Below the pieces are notes generated by a model. That model did not search any database and was not told the origin of the DNA. It saw only the letters and a program-made list of their open reading frames with translations. The position numbers and the translations under genes were made by a program. From assembly GCF_006439015.1 (NCBI RefSeq), contig NZ_RCZG01000017.1, positions 300 to 64,299 of the forward strand: a DNA stretch of 64,000 nucleotides, given 5' to 3'. Positions 17,367-26,887 of this stretch are shown here, piece after piece (within the stretch, counting starts at the first letter, position 1; every line of letters starts with the position of its first letter). This stretch comes from Mycolicibacterium hodleri. GTDB lineage: Bacteria > Actinomycetota > Actinomycetes > Mycobacteriales > Mycobacteriaceae.

Positions 17367-18423
17367 CCGGCACCACGCCGCGCGGCAGGATGAGCGGCAG
17401 GTCGTTGTAGGTGACGATGCCCGGCGCGGCCGCGACGACCGCGGATATGGCGTTCAGCGGTGGCGTGGCAGTCATGATGTGACCAAGCACCATGAACTCT
17501 TCGAGAGTCGTTGCCTCGAAGTCGGGTGGCGGGAGGAAGCCGACCTTCATGGTCACCGTCGGCCGTCCGGCCACCTCGATGACCCAGCCGTCCTGTTCGA
17601 TGGGCCAATCCGGTTCCAGCGTCTGGCCCTTCTTCCACAGCACGGAGATCTCGACGCGGGTAACGCCGGCGACGATTCCCTGCCACCTGGCGTGCACGCC
17701 TGCGACGCAGCCCGCCGGAATGGTCCAGGATCCGAGGTCGAGGTCTTCGGTGGTCTGGGCGTACTCGGCCTCGCAGCGCACCTCGTCGAGTTCGATTCCG
17801 AGCGCGTCAGCGACCATCCGCACGGCCTCACCGAACACTCCGGTGCCGTGCGCGGTCATCGCCTGCAGGTCGGGGTGGTCAATCGGCTGGCCGAAGCCGA
17901 CGGGTTTCTCGGTGGCGGGGGAGTCATAGAAGGTGGTGTCTGCAGCCTCGTTCACGGTGATCTTGTCCACCCGGTCGCAGATTCCCGCCGCCACGATCGA
18001 CAGCTGGTTGACGTAGCCGGGGCTGATGCCGGAGCCGAACATCGTCGACCCGCCGCGTTCGCAGGCGGTGGCGATCTTGTCGCGGCCCTCGCCCTGGTTG
18101 TGGCCGGTGATGAATGACGCGGTGGCCACGACGTTGATCCCCGCGGACAGAATCGTCACCAACTCGTCGACATCGATCCACATGGGGTTGTAAACCACGC
18201 AGTCGGGCTTGAGGGCCAGTAGTGCGTCGACGTCGTTGGTGGCAGCTATTCCCAGCGGCTCGATACCCGCGAGCTCGCCGACGTCGCGACCGACCTTGTC
18301 CTGCGACCAGGCGTAGCACCCGACGAGTTCGAGGGACGGATTGCGTGCGATCGCGGCAACGGAACTCTTGCCGACATTGCCGGTCGTCCACTGCACGACC
18401 CGGTACGACGATGTGTTTGGCAC
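17359..18423 (-). CDS. Dihydrodipicolinate-reductase-like NAD(P)-binding protein
   Basis: A 354-residue protein with an N-terminal Rossmann fold (RVVQWTTGNVGKSSVAAI) and a C-terminal domain related to DapB-like amine or amino-acid dehydrogenases. Mycobacteria hold several paralogues usually annotated as dihydrodipicolinate reductase although they are not the biosynthetic DapB; the true substrate is unknown. The ATG at 18423 puts the nucleotide fold at residue ~8, as in the family. The gene converges on primC with an 8-bp overlap of the 3' ends and lies 49 bp downstream of the protease gene on the same strand. Confidence 0.8.
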   Translation of the reverse strand: MPNTSSYRVVQWTTGNVGKSSVAAIARNPSLELVGCYAWSQDKVGRDVGELAGIEPLGIAATNDVDALLALKPDCVVYNPMWIDVDELVTILSAGINVVATASFITGHNQGEGRDKIATACERGGSTMFGSGISPGYVNQLSIVAAGICDRVDKITVNEAADTTFYDSPATEKPVGFGQPIDHPDLQAMTAHGTGVFGEAVRMVADALGIELDEVRCEAEYAQTTEDLDLGSWTIPAGCVAGVHARWQGIVAGVTRVEISVLWKKGQTLEPDWPIEQDGWVIEVAGRPTVTMKVGFLPPPDFEATTLEEFMVLGHIMTATPPLNAISAVVAAAPGIVTYNDLPLILPRGVVPVS

Positions 18424-18472
18424 TCGCTCAGCATAGGAGTGCGGGCCGGTCCGTCGGCCACATTGGTCGAAC

Positions 18473-19513
18473 TCAGGACCCGAGGGTGGCCTTGCCGTTC
18501 AGCTGCTCGCCGGCGCGGTCTATCCAAACCAGGTCGACGACGTCACCGGGGTAGTGGCGGTCCAGCACGTTGGTGAGGGCGGTCGCCGAGCTCAGCTGCT
18601 CGCCGTCGATGCTGAGCAGGACGTCGCCGTCGTGCAGGCCGGCCTGTTGCGCCGGTCCGCCCCGCAGCACCTCGAAGATGATGACGCCCGGCAGTGACTC
18701 CGGCTGGTCACGGGAGTTCACCCCGACGCCGAGGAGTGTCGGCGGCCCGATGTGTACGGTGTTCGTCGGCGACCCGGAGCGAATCTGGTTCGCCGTGGCC
18801 AGCGCATCGTTGATGGGGATGGCGAAGCCGGAGCCCCCGGGATCCATCCGGAAGTTGACCGTCGCCGCCGTCGTCACGCCGACGACCTGTCCGGCAGAGT
18901 TGACCACTGGCCCGCCGGAATCACCCGCCCGGACCGGGGCGGCAATCTCGATCAATCCGGTGGCCTGATTCGAGGCGCCCGTGAGTTCGTCCTTGGCGTT
19001 GATGGTGCGGCCGAAGCCGACCACTTCGCCTGCCTCCTGAGTGAGCGGACTACCCGAGCCCCTGGCATTGCCGAGCGCAACGACGGGATCGCCAACGGCG
19101 AGCTGTGAGGAATCGCCCAGCGCCGCGGCGGGCAGGCCGCCCGCGCCACGCAGCTGCAGGACGGCGATGTCGCGGTTGCGGTCGTAGCCCATGAGGTCGG
19201 CCTGGTAGGCCCGTCCCGCGACGGTCGCGGTGATGCTGTCCGCACCCTGCACGACGTGGAAGTTCGTCAGCACGGCACCGTTGGGGTCCAGGACGATGCC
19301 GGTGCCTGCGCCGATGGCGCGCTGGTAGTTGATGGTCGTGTCGATGCGGGCAACGGCCGGTTCGACCTGCGCGGCGACACTTGTCAGATCCGCAGGCACG
19401 GCGGAAGCCGGCGCGGGTGCGGCGATCGTGGACATCGTGGACATCGACGCCACCGACGCCATCGTCGCCACGACCGCGATGACGAGCCGCCACCTGGTGT
19501 GGAACCTGCGCAT
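18473..19513 (-). CDS. Secreted trypsin-like serine protease with PDZ domain (PepA/HtrA-like)
   Basis: A 346-residue exported protease. Residues 1-38 form a signal peptide (basic start, hydrophobic core, Ala-rich cleavage region). The catalytic triad is His86 (LTNFHVVQG), Asp115 (NRDIAVLQL) and Ser199 (VRAGDSGGPVV). A C-terminal PDZ domain spans about 245-335 (IIFEVLRGGPAQQAGLHDGD). It resembles mycobacterial PepA (Rv0125) in length and layout, although that gene is elsewhere in M. tuberculosis. It probably works in the cell-envelope space in quality control or processing. Monocistronic appearance; no regulatory site recognised. Confidence 0.88.
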   Translation of the reverse strand: MRRFHTRWRLVIAVVATMASVASMSTMSTIAAPAPASAVPADLTSVAAQVEPAVARIDTTINYQRAIGAGTGIVLDPNGAVLTNFHVVQGADSITATVAGRAYQADLMGYDRNRDIAVLQLRGAGGLPAAALGDSSQLAVGDPVVALGNARGSGSPLTQEAGEVVGFGRTINAKDELTGASNQATGLIEIAAPVRAGDSGGPVVNSAGQVVGVTTAATVNFRMDPGGSGFAIPINDALATANQIRSGSPTNTVHIGPPTLLGVGVNSRDQPESLPGVIIFEVLRGGPAQQAGLHDGDVLLSIDGEQLSSATALTNVLDRHYPGDVVDLVWIDRAGEQLNGKATLGS

Positions 19514-19598
19514 TTACTACCTTCCCCCGGTCATGGCTTGCGTTACCCACAATTCTGACGGTGACACCGTGGGCTGTCGACTAACCGGCCCCGGGGCG

Positions 19599-20495
19599 TC
19601 AGTCTTCGAGGGCTACTCCGCGGCGAGAACGCCCGAACAGCCGCGACGTCGACTTGCCGTTCGGTCGCCGGTTGCGCAACCTGCTATCCGACTCATCGGT
19701 CTCATGGTCCTGGGCGTTACCGATGCCGTCGGCGCCGACGCCCTCGGCCGCGCTGGTCTCCGTGGCGCCAGCGGCTTCCGGGGCCTCAGGAATCTCAGGC
19801 GTCCCGGTGGCCTCAGTCGCCTCGCCGGCCTCGGGGGACTCGCTGGTGTCATCGGGCTTCTCGAGCGTGACCGGCGCGGGGATGACGTCCTCGGTCGCAT
19901 CCTGGTCTGAATCGGTGTCCGCAGTTTCGGACCCGTCGGCATCGATGACGTCGTCGGAGGCGTCCGTCTCGACCTCGGCGTTCTTATCGCCCTCAGCGCC
20001 CTCGTCGCCCCTGGCCGCGCCACCGCGCCGACGCGTCTGCGTCTTGGGTCGCAGCGGCTTCGGCGGCGGTGGCGGCAGTTCGGCGACATACGCGAGATAG
20101 AAGGCCAGCGCACCGAGGATGGCGACCGCGGCGGCCGCGCCGTAGATCGCGAAGAGGGTCTGGCCGGCAGAATCCAGGCTGACCCAATTCTCGCTGATGG
20201 CCGCGCCCACGATGAGCGCGCCAGCCAGCACGTGCAGGACGATCGACCACGACCTCAGCGAGAGGGCAAGCTGCGGTGTGCCGAACTCCGGCCTGCGCGT
20301 CCGCAGCAACGTGAACACCACCGGCAGGGCCGCGAGACCGATGAGCGCCCCGCACGCGATGCGCATCGCCAGACCGAGGCCAACCGGCCAAGCGCCGGTC
20401 AGCTCGAACCAGCGTGGCAGTACGAAGAAGAAATAGAGAGCCCCGGCGAGGACGAAGAACGATGCGTGCCACAGGACCGCGATCCAGCGCCGCAT
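19599..20495 (-). CDS. Membrane protein with acidic disordered tail, in the position of lucA (Rv3723)
   Basis: A 298-residue protein. The first ~165 residues hold four hydrophobic segments (VLWHASFFVLAGALYFFFVL, GLAMRIACGALIGLAALPVV, a third near LHVLAGALIVGAAI, and a fourth GAAAAVAILGALAFYLAYVA). After a PPPPP stretch come ~130 residues rich in Glu, Asp, Ala, Pro and Thr, then a basic end. The ATG at 20495 (MRRWIAVLW) is chosen; the longer frame runs across the tRNA gene. Position next to tRNA-Ser, SRP RNA and the Rv3722c homologue matches Rv3723 (LucA), a coordinator of Mce1/Mce4 lipid import. That identity rests on synteny and topology only. Confidence 0.6.
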   Translation of the reverse strand: MRRWIAVLWHASFFVLAGALYFFFVLPRWFELTGAWPVGLGLAMRIACGALIGLAALPVVFTLLRTRRPEFGTPQLALSLRSWSIVLHVLAGALIVGAAISENWVSLDSAGQTLFAIYGAAAAVAILGALAFYLAYVAELPPPPPKPLRPKTQTRRRGGAARGDEGAEGDKNAEVETDASDDVIDADGSETADTDSDQDATEDVIPAPVTLEKPDDTSESPEAGEATEATGTPEIPEAPEAAGATETSAAEGVGADGIGNAQDHETDESDSRLRNRRPNGKSTSRLFGRSRRGVALED

Positions 20496-20574
20496 GCTCC
20501 TCCTTGAGTTCGGTGAGGCCTTCGAGGGCCGGGACGCGACCAGGCACTCTGGCCTGGCCGCACCCCGACCAGCG

Positions 20575-20660
20575 CGGAGGATAGGGGATTTGAACCCCTG
20601 AGGGCTATTAACCCAACCCGCGTTCCAGGCGAGCGCCATAGGCCACTAGGCGAATCCTCC
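20575..20660 (-). tRNA. tRNA-Ser (anticodon GGA)
   Basis: On the minus strand GGAGGAT (20660-20654) pairs with ATCCTCC (20582-20576) as the acceptor stem, with G as discriminator at 20575. The anticodon stem CTCGC/GCGGG closes the loop CTGGAAC, giving anticodon GGA for UCC/UCU codons. A long variable arm and the T-loop GGTTCAAATCC are present, and the 86-nt length fits a class II serine tRNA. CCA is not encoded. Confidence 0.93.
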
Positions 20661-20756
20661 GCGGGCCATGGTAGCCGACCCGACCACCTGCTCTTCACGA
20701 GCAGCGCGCGTCCCCTTCACGCGAGGGCCGGACGTCGCGGGTACTACACTCACATC

Positions 20757-20842
20757 GGACCCCGCGCGGCGTCCATCCTGTGAACTCCCCCAGGGCCGGA
20801 AGGCAGCAAGGGTCAATGGGCTCTGGCGGGTGCGCGGGGTCC
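20757..20842 (+). ncRNA. ffs: Signal recognition particle small RNA (4.5S-type)
   Basis: GGACCCCGCGC at 20757-20767 pairs with GCGCGGGGTCC at 20832-20842, closing a long hairpin. Its apex holds the conserved SRP core: TGTGAACTCCCCCAGGGCC, then GGAAGGCAGCAAGGGT. This is the Ffh-binding domain IV. The RNA directs membrane-protein-synthesising ribosomes to the translocon. Exact ends may extend a few bases. The position beside the Rv3722c-type aminotransferase matches mycobacteria. Confidence 0.92.
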
Positions 20843-20890
20843 CCTTTCTCGTTCACGGCCCTTTTTCACGGCCCCAATGAAAGGCCTGCC

Positions 20891-22180
20891 GTGTCGTTTC
20901 TGTCCCTCGGACGTGACGAATTAATGGCGCAGCACGAGCTGCAGCGTCGCAACTACGCAGATCTTCAGGCCAAGAAGCTCGGTTTGGATCTCACGCGTGG
21001 CAAGCCGTCCCCGGCGCAACTCGACCTGTCCAACGACCTGCTGGCGCTGCCGGGCACCGAGTACCGCGACGGTGACGGCACCGATACCCGCAACTACGGC
21101 GGTCTGCACGGGCTGCCGGAGTTGCGCGCCATCTTCGGGGAACTGCTCGGCATCCCGGTGCCGAACCTCATCGCAGGCAACAACGCAAGCCTCGAGATCA
21201 TGCACGACATCGTGGTGTTCTCGCTGCTGCACGGCGGTGTGGACTCGGTGCGGCCATGGATCGAGGAGCAGCGCGACGGCACGGGCGTCAAGTTCCTCTG
21301 TCCGTCGCCTGGCTACGACCGTCACTTCGCGATCACCGAGAGCTACGGCATCGAGATGATCCCGGTGCCGATGGGAGAGGACGGCCCCGACGTCGACCTC
21401 ATCGAGGAACTCGTCGCAGGAGACCCGGCCATCAAGGGCATGTGGTGCGTGCCGGTGTTCTCCAACCCCACTGGCACCACCTACTCCTGGGAAAACGTTC
21501 GGCGGCTTGTTCAAATGCCCACCGCGGCAACCGATTTTCGACTGTTCTGGGACAACGCCTACGTTGTGCACACGCTCACACACGACTTCGTCAAACAGGT
21601 CGACGTGCTGGGCCTGGCGGCCAAGGCGGGCAACCCGAACCGGCCGTACGTCTTCGCGTCGACCTCGAAGATCACCTTCGCGGGGGCGGGCGTGAGCTTC
21701 TTCGGCGGTTCGCTCGGCAACATCGCGTGGTACCTACAGCACGCGGCGAAGAAGACCATCGGACCCGACAAGGTCAATCAGCTTCGCCACCTGCGCTTCT
21801 TTGGCGACGCCGACGGGGTGCGGTTGCAGATGCAGCGCCACCAGCAACTGTTGGCGCCCAAGTTCGCCCTCGTCGGAGAGATTCTCGAGGACCGGCTGGG
21901 GGAGTCGAAGATCGCGTCGTGGACGGATCCCAAGGGCGGGTACTTCGTCAGCCTCGACGTCTGGCCGGGTACCGCCAAGCGCACGGTCGCGCTCGCGAAG
22001 GACTCGGGTATCGCGGTGACCGAGGCGGGTGCATCGTTCCCCTATCGGAAAGACCCGGACGACAAGAACATTCGCATCGCTCCGTCGTTCCCGTCGACGC
22101 CCGACCTGGCCGAGGCGATCGACGGTCTCGCCACGTGCGCGCTACTCGCCGCCACCGAGTCGCTGCTGGAGCGCGACTAG
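20891..22180 (+). CDS. aspC: Aspartate aminotransferase (Rv3722c type)
   Basis: A 429-residue PLP enzyme of fold type I. ASTSKITFAGAGVSFFGGS contains the Schiff-base lysine; WCVPVFSNPTGTTYSWENVR and FRLFWDNAYVVHTL are the cofactor-contacting segments. The GTG at 20891 (VSFLSLGRDELMAQHEL) gives the family length; the longer frame overlaps the SRP RNA. The M. tuberculosis homologue Rv3722c is the main aspartate aminotransferase feeding nitrogen into the aspartate family. Here it lies between ffs and dnaX, 37 bp before dnaX on the same strand. Confidence 0.9.
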   Translation: MSFLSLGRDELMAQHELQRRNYADLQAKKLGLDLTRGKPSPAQLDLSNDLLALPGTEYRDGDGTDTRNYGGLHGLPELRAIFGELLGIPVPNLIAGNNASLEIMHDIVVFSLLHGGVDSVRPWIEEQRDGTGVKFLCPSPGYDRHFAITESYGIEMIPVPMGEDGPDVDLIEELVAGDPAIKGMWCVPVFSNPTGTTYSWENVRRLVQMPTAATDFRLFWDNAYVVHTLTHDFVKQVDVLGLAAKAGNPNRPYVFASTSKITFAGAGVSFFGGSLGNIAWYLQHAAKKTIGPDKVNQLRHLRFFGDADGVRLQMQRHQQLLAPKFALVGEILEDRLGESKIASWTDPKGGYFVSLDVWPGTAKRTVALAKDSGIAVTEAGASFPYRKDPDDKNIRIAPSFPSTPDLAEAIDGLATCALLAATESLLERD

Positions 22181-22205
22181 GGCGCAGCGCGTCACCGAGC
22201 CTCGG

Positions 22206-22211
22206 TAGCCT
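22206..22211 (+). promoter_or_regulatory. Candidate -10 box (TAGCCT) for leaderless dnaX transcript
   Basis: TAGCCT fits the mycobacterial TANNNT -10 consensus and lies 6 bp before the dnaX GTG. No ribosome-binding site is visible upstream of that GTG. Mycobacteria often start transcription at the initiation codon itself, so a leaderless dnaX mRNA is likely. Inference from spacing only. Confidence 0.45.
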
Positions 22212-22217
22212 GACCCC

Positions 22218-24080
22218 GTGGCTCTCTACCGCAAGTACCGACCAGCGTCCTTCGCCGAGGTGGTCGGCCAAGAGCACGTCACCGAGCCGCTGTCGACCGC
22301 GCTCGAGTCCGGCCGGATCAATCACGCGTACCTGTTCTCCGGCCCGCGCGGCTGCGGTAAGACGTCGTCGGCGCGCATCCTGGCCCGCTCGCTGAATTGC
22401 GAGCAGGGGCCCACCGCGACGCCGTGCGGGGTATGCGATTCATGCGTCGCACTCGGGCCCAGCGGTCCGGGCAACGTCGACGTCACCGAACTCGACGCCG
22501 CCAGCCACGGCGGCGTGGACGACACTCGCGAACTTCGGGATCGGGCGTTCTACGCCCCTGCCCAGTCGCGGTACCGCATCTTCATCATCGACGAGGCGCA
22601 CATGGTCACCACGGCAGGCTTCAACGCGCTGCTGAAGATCGTCGAAGAGCCGCCGGAGCACCTGATCTTCGTGTTCGCGACGACGGAACCCGAGAAGGTG
22701 TTGCCCACGATCCGTTCGCGCACCCACCACTATCCGTTCCGGCTGCTCGCCCCCAAGACCATGCGCGGCCTGCTGGAGCGCATCTGCGCGCAGGAGGACG
22801 TCGCCGTCGACGACGCGGTGTACCCGCTGGTGATCCGCGCGGGCGGCGGCTCGCCACGCGACACGCTGTCCGTGTTGGATCAGCTGCTCGCTGGGTCCGA
22901 CGGCAAGCTGGTCGCGTATCCACGGGCATTGGCCCTGTTGGGCGCCACCGATCTAGCGCTGATCGATGCGTCCGTGGACGCTCTGGCCGCCGGTGACGCC
23001 GGCGCGCTCTTCGGTGCGGTTGAGTCGCTCATCGACGCCGGCCACGACCCGCGTCGCTTCGCCACCGACCTCCTCGAGCGGTTTCGCGATCTGATCGTGC
23101 TGCAGGCGGTACCCGACGCCGCGACGCGGGGTGTCGTCGACGCGCCCGACGACGTCATCGAGCGGATGCGGGATCAGGCTGCGCGGCTGGGCCCCGCCAC
23201 CTTGACGCGCTACGCCGAGGTGGTGCACGCCGGCCTCGGCGAGATGCGTGGCGCCACCGCACCTCGGCTTCTACTGGAGGTCGTCTGCGCGCGGCTGCTC
23301 CTGCCATCGGCAAGTGACACCGAAGCCGCTCTGCTGCAACGCATCGAGCGCATCGAGACCCGGATGAACGTCTCCATCCCGTCGGGGGAGGCGGCGCAGG
23401 CGGTCGAGACAGTCGAGCCCACGCCCAGCAAGCAGTTCACCCGCAGGAGTACCTCTCCCGAGCCGCCCGCCCCGGAGCCGCAGTTGGAGCAACCCGAGAC
23501 GACCCCCGTCGCGCCGGTGCCTCGCCCGGAACCGCCGACGCCCGTCGTGCCGCCTCCGCCGCGCGCGGCGCCACCGACTCCACCACCCGCCGCCCCCGCC
23601 GCGCCCTCCCCGGCGCCGGTTGCTGCGGGCCAGCCCGATGCCGCCGTCGTGCGCACCATGTGGTCGACCATCCGGGAGAAGGTCCGCGAACGCAGACGCC
23701 CCACCGACGTCATGCTCGACGGGGCCATCGTGCTCGCCGTCGAGGGCGACACCCTCGTTCTCAGTCACGTGTCGGCGCCGCTGGCGAACCGACTCAACGA
23801 GGCCCGCAACGTCGAGATCATCCGGGATGCGTTGAAGGACGCGCTCGGCGTGAACTGGAACATCCGGTGCGAGGCCGGATCGCCCACCGCGTCGGCGCCT
23901 GCTGCTCGACCTCACAAGGTGGTCGCCGAGCCGCCACCACCGCCCGAAGAGGACGACGAGGAGAGCATGCTCGCCCAAGCCGTCCACGAAGAAGCCGGGC
24001 CACGGCGTGACCCCGAGGAGGTCGCGCTGGAACTATTGCAGAGCGAGTTGGGTGCGCGCCGGATCGAGGACGCTCGCTGA
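22218..24080 (+). CDS. dnaX: DNA polymerase III subunits gamma/tau
   Basis: A 620-residue clamp-loader ATPase. The Walker A motif is SGPRGCGKTSSAR (residues ~41-53), the zinc site NCEQ...CGVCDSC, the Walker B IFIIDEAHMV, and sensor residues lie near FVFATTEPEKVLPTIRSR. Residues ~395-475 are a Pro-rich linker, after which a tau-like C-terminal domain follows (VVRTMWSTIREKVRERRRPT). It loads the beta clamp and tethers polymerase to helicase. Length agrees with mycobacterial DnaZX. I see no convincing frameshift signal for a separate gamma form. Convergent with bfaB, 22 bp apart. Confidence 0.95.
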   Translation: MALYRKYRPASFAEVVGQEHVTEPLSTALESGRINHAYLFSGPRGCGKTSSARILARSLNCEQGPTATPCGVCDSCVALGPSGPGNVDVTELDAASHGGVDDTRELRDRAFYAPAQSRYRIFIIDEAHMVTTAGFNALLKIVEEPPEHLIFVFATTEPEKVLPTIRSRTHHYPFRLLAPKTMRGLLERICAQEDVAVDDAVYPLVIRAGGGSPRDTLSVLDQLLAGSDGKLVAYPRALALLGATDLALIDASVDALAAGDAGALFGAVESLIDAGHDPRRFATDLLERFRDLIVLQAVPDAATRGVVDAPDDVIERMRDQAARLGPATLTRYAEVVHAGLGEMRGATAPRLLLEVVCARLLLPSASDTEAALLQRIERIETRMNVSIPSGEAAQAVETVEPTPSKQFTRRSTSPEPPAPEPQLEQPETTPVAPVPRPEPPTPVVPPPPRAAPPTPPPAAPAAPSPAPVAAGQPDAAVVRTMWSTIREKVRERRRPTDVMLDGAIVLAVEGDTLVLSHVSAPLANRLNEARNVEIIRDALKDALGVNWNIRCEAGSPTASAPAARPHKVVAEPPPPPEEDDEESMLAQAVHEEAGPRRDPEEVALELLQSELGARRIEDAR

Positions 24081-24102
24081 CGACGCGGGAAGTTGGACGA
24101 CG

Positions 24103-25422
24103 CTAGGCCGTCCACCACGGGCGCAGCGGCAGGTCGCCGTCCCCGCCTTGGTTGTCCAGTTTGACTGCCAATACCTGGTGCAGCTGAACGACATTCGTCT
24201 CGAAGCCCAGTCGGGACCCAGCCATGTAGAGGCCCCACACCTTGGCGGTGGGCAGACCGACCTCCGCGACTGCCTCATCCCAGTGCTCGACGAGGTTGGC
24301 GCACCAGTCGCGCAGCGTCATCGCGTAGTGCTGGCGCAGGTTCTCCTCGTGCACCACTTCGAGTCCGACGTCCTGAGCCTCGGTGATGATGCGGCCCGAA
24401 CCCGTCAGCTCCCCGTCCGGGAACACGTAGCGATCGATGAAACCACCGGCCGAAGCCCCGCTGCGATTGTTCGGCCGGGTGATGCAATGATTGAGAAGCA
24501 TTGCGCCAGTGCGCATCTTGGACTTGAGGAACCGGAAGTACGACGGGTAGTTCTGTACGCCGATGTGCTCGGTCAGACCGATTGACGACACCGCATCGAA
24601 ACCCGACTCTCGCACGTCGCGGTAGTCACCGTGGCGCACCTCGGCCAGATGGGACAGGCCTTCCTCGGCGATGGCGTTCTGTGCCCACGCCGCTTGTTCC
24701 TTGGACAGCGTGACACCGATGGCCTTCACGCCGTGACGCGCCGCGTAGCGCACCATGCTGCCCCAGCCGCAACCGACGTCGAGCAGCCGATCGCCGGGCT
24801 GCAGGCGCAGCTTTTCGAACACCAGTCGGTACTTGTTGTCCTGCGCCGTTTCGAGGCTCACACCAGCGTCGGGGTAGCAGGCGCAGGTGTAGGTCATCGA
24901 CGACCCCAGCACGTACTCGTAGAAGGTGTTCGACACGTCGTAATGGTGATGAATCGCATCTGCATCGCGAGTCTTGCTGTGCCGCAGCCCTTCCGCTACA
25001 CGTCGCCAGCGCGGCAACGCTTCCTGCGGCGGCGGGGAGATCGGGCGCAAGTGTTCGAAGCCGATCGACCGGACGACGTTGGCGAGCACGCGGGCCGAGG
25101 GGCGCTTGAAATCCAGCTTGTCGGCCAATGCGCGCAGCAGATCGTACGGATCGCCAGGGTGTACCCCGAGCATCTCCACATCACCCGAGACGTAGGCCCT
25201 CGCCAGGCCCAGCTCGCCCGGTGACGTCGCCAGATAGGTGGTGCCGCGGGGCGTACGGAGATCGAGACCGATCTCGGCATCGTCGGGTCCCGCCGAACTC
25301 CCGTCGTAAGCAGTGAACTTCAGTGGCTGGTCATCACCAGCAGCGAACAATTCCAGAACCTCGGCGAGCGTGAGCCTGCCGGATGCCGTCGAATCCGCTG
25401 AAACCTCTTTGTAGGTCGTCAT
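24103..25422 (-). CDS. bfaB: SAM-dependent fatty-acyl methyltransferase (tuberculostearic acid synthesis, BfaB/Rv3720)
   Basis: A 439-residue member of the cyclopropane fatty acid synthase family. The SAM site is LLDVGCGWGSMVRYAARHG (from residue ~213), and HHYDVSNTFYEYVLG is the conserved substrate-side motif. In Mycobacterium chlorophenolicum BfaB together with the FAD protein BfaA turns oleate into 10-methylstearate (tuberculostearic acid), and the M. tuberculosis homologues are Rv3720 and Rv3719. It overlaps bfaA by 4 bp (ATGA), so the two proteins are made together. BfaB would produce the 10-methylene intermediate on membrane phospholipids. Assignment rests on family plus gene pairing. 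Confidence 0.85.
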   Translation of the reverse strand: MTTYKEVSADSTASGRLTLAEVLELFAAGDDQPLKFTAYDGSSAGPDDAEIGLDLRTPRGTTYLATSPGELGLARAYVSGDVEMLGVHPGDPYDLLRALADKLDFKRPSARVLANVVRSIGFEHLRPISPPPQEALPRWRRVAEGLRHSKTRDADAIHHHYDVSNTFYEYVLGSSMTYTCACYPDAGVSLETAQDNKYRLVFEKLRLQPGDRLLDVGCGWGSMVRYAARHGVKAIGVTLSKEQAAWAQNAIAEEGLSHLAEVRHGDYRDVRESGFDAVSSIGLTEHIGVQNYPSYFRFLKSKMRTGAMLLNHCITRPNNRSGASAGGFIDRYVFPDGELTGSGRIITEAQDVGLEVVHEENLRQHYAMTLRDWCANLVEHWDEAVAEVGLPTAKVWGLYMAGSRLGFETNVVQLHQVLAVKLDNQGGDGDLPLRPWWTA

Positions 25423-26798
25423 CTTCGTAACACCGCCTTCGCGTACAGATCGAGCAGACGTGAGTCAGGGTCGTAGGCCTTCTTGACCGTGTTGTAGGTT
25501 TCGCCGCCGTAGAGCTCATTGAACTCGTCGGGAGAGTAGTAGGCGTCGGAGTACAGAGACTTGTGGCCGTCGAGCTCGCTGACCTTCTCCTCGATCAGGC
25601 GATTCGTCTCACCCTCTTCCGAGCCGGCCGGCACCGAAGACCAAAAGCCTATGTTGACGTAGGTGTGATGCCCGGCAATTGGGTACAGCGGCCATTCCGC
25701 GTCGCCGCGCAGGCGCAGCGGGCACAGCCAGATGGGCTCGATCGGCACGTTGTGCAGGAACCACTCCACGAACTCGGCGGTACGGCGAATCGGCACCTCG
25801 ATGTCTTGCACGACACGCTCCAGCGGGGGTCGCCCGTGGCGCTTCTCGATGCGGTCGGCGACATTGAAGCGTCTGTCGTAGCCGATCAGCTTCCAATAGA
25901 AGCTGCTACGCCGGTAGCGGCGCGGCCAGAGCCGCCTGATCGTCGGGTTCTGGGCGCCGAACGCCCGCGAGCACCAGAACCAGTCAGTGTCCCAGCGCCA
26001 CAGATAGTCATGAATCGTCAAGCGGTCTTCCTTGACCCCGGATCCGTGCTGGATGGATCGGTAGTAGATGTCGTTTCCCGTGTAGTCGCTGACGGGACCG
26101 GGCGTCGAGGTCTGCACGCCGAGGCTCAGGTAGGACTCGTCAGCGCTGAAGACCACACCGTCCAGATAGTGAACGGGCGCGCCATCGAGGCCGCCCGTGT
26201 CGACGATCCTCTCCATGGTCGCCACGAGGTCCGTCAGAGACGTGAACCGTAAGTGTCGTAGCGCGACGAAGGGTTTGACCGGTTCCAACTCGATCTTCAG
26301 TCGCACCGTATAGCCCAGCGTCCCATAGGAATTCGGGAAGGCATAGAAGAGGTCCGAGCAGAGATCTCGACTAGTGGTGATGATCTCGCCCGCCCCGGTG
26401 AGGATGTCCATCTCCAGTACCGATTCGTGGGGCAGACCGTTGCGGAAGGACGCCGATTCGATGCCGAGCCCGGTGACCGCGCCGCCCAGGGTGATGGTCT
26501 TCAACTGTGGCACCACCAACGGCGACAACCCGTACGGGAGGGTGGCGGCGACCAGGTCCTCATATGTACACATGCCCGCAACGTCGGCGGTGCGCGCCTC
26601 GGGATCGACGGCGATCACGCCCGTGAGACCCGAGACGTCGAGCCCCTTGGCGCTGGCCTTCTCCCGGGCACGAAACAGGTTCGAGGTGGGTTTGGCCAGC
26701 CGCACCGTGGCGTTCGGCGGAATGGCGCGATAGCTGGCCAGCAGTCTCTGCACACCCGCTGCATGAGCCGACTGCGCTTCGATAGATGCAACAGTCAC
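25419..26798 (-). CDS. bfaA: FAD-linked oxidoreductase (tuberculostearic acid synthesis, BfaA/Rv3719)
   Basis: A 459-residue flavoprotein of the PCMH/VAO type. The N-terminal FAD domain shows IAVDPEARTADVAGMCTYED, LVVPQLKTITLGGAVTGLG and ESASFRNGLPHESV. The C-terminal half resembles sterol-reductase/DprE1-type proteins. Its partner bfaB starts within its last codons. In the characterised pair, BfaA reduces the 10-methylene group left by BfaB to a methyl branch. Divergent from the SRPBCC gene with 89 bp between; TATACG at about 26808 on the complementary strand may be its -10 region (weak). Confidence 0.85.
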   Translation of the reverse strand: MTVASIEAQSAHAAGVQRLLASYRAIPPNATVRLAKPTSNLFRAREKASAKGLDVSGLTGVIAVDPEARTADVAGMCTYEDLVAATLPYGLSPLVVPQLKTITLGGAVTGLGIESASFRNGLPHESVLEMDILTGAGEIITTSRDLCSDLFYAFPNSYGTLGYTVRLKIELEPVKPFVALRHLRFTSLTDLVATMERIVDTGGLDGAPVHYLDGVVFSADESYLSLGVQTSTPGPVSDYTGNDIYYRSIQHGSGVKEDRLTIHDYLWRWDTDWFWCSRAFGAQNPTIRRLWPRRYRRSSFYWKLIGYDRRFNVADRIEKRHGRPPLERVVQDIEVPIRRTAEFVEWFLHNVPIEPIWLCPLRLRGDAEWPLYPIAGHHTYVNIGFWSSVPAGSEEGETNRLIEEKVSELDGHKSLYSDAYYSPDEFNELYGGETYNTVKKAYDPDSRLLDLYAKAVLRR

Positions 26799-26887
26799 AG
26801 ATATACGCTAGACCCCGGTGGCACCCGATGCGACCGCACCAACCCTGGAACACACCCGTTCACACCCCGATCTAGGAGTCTTCACCG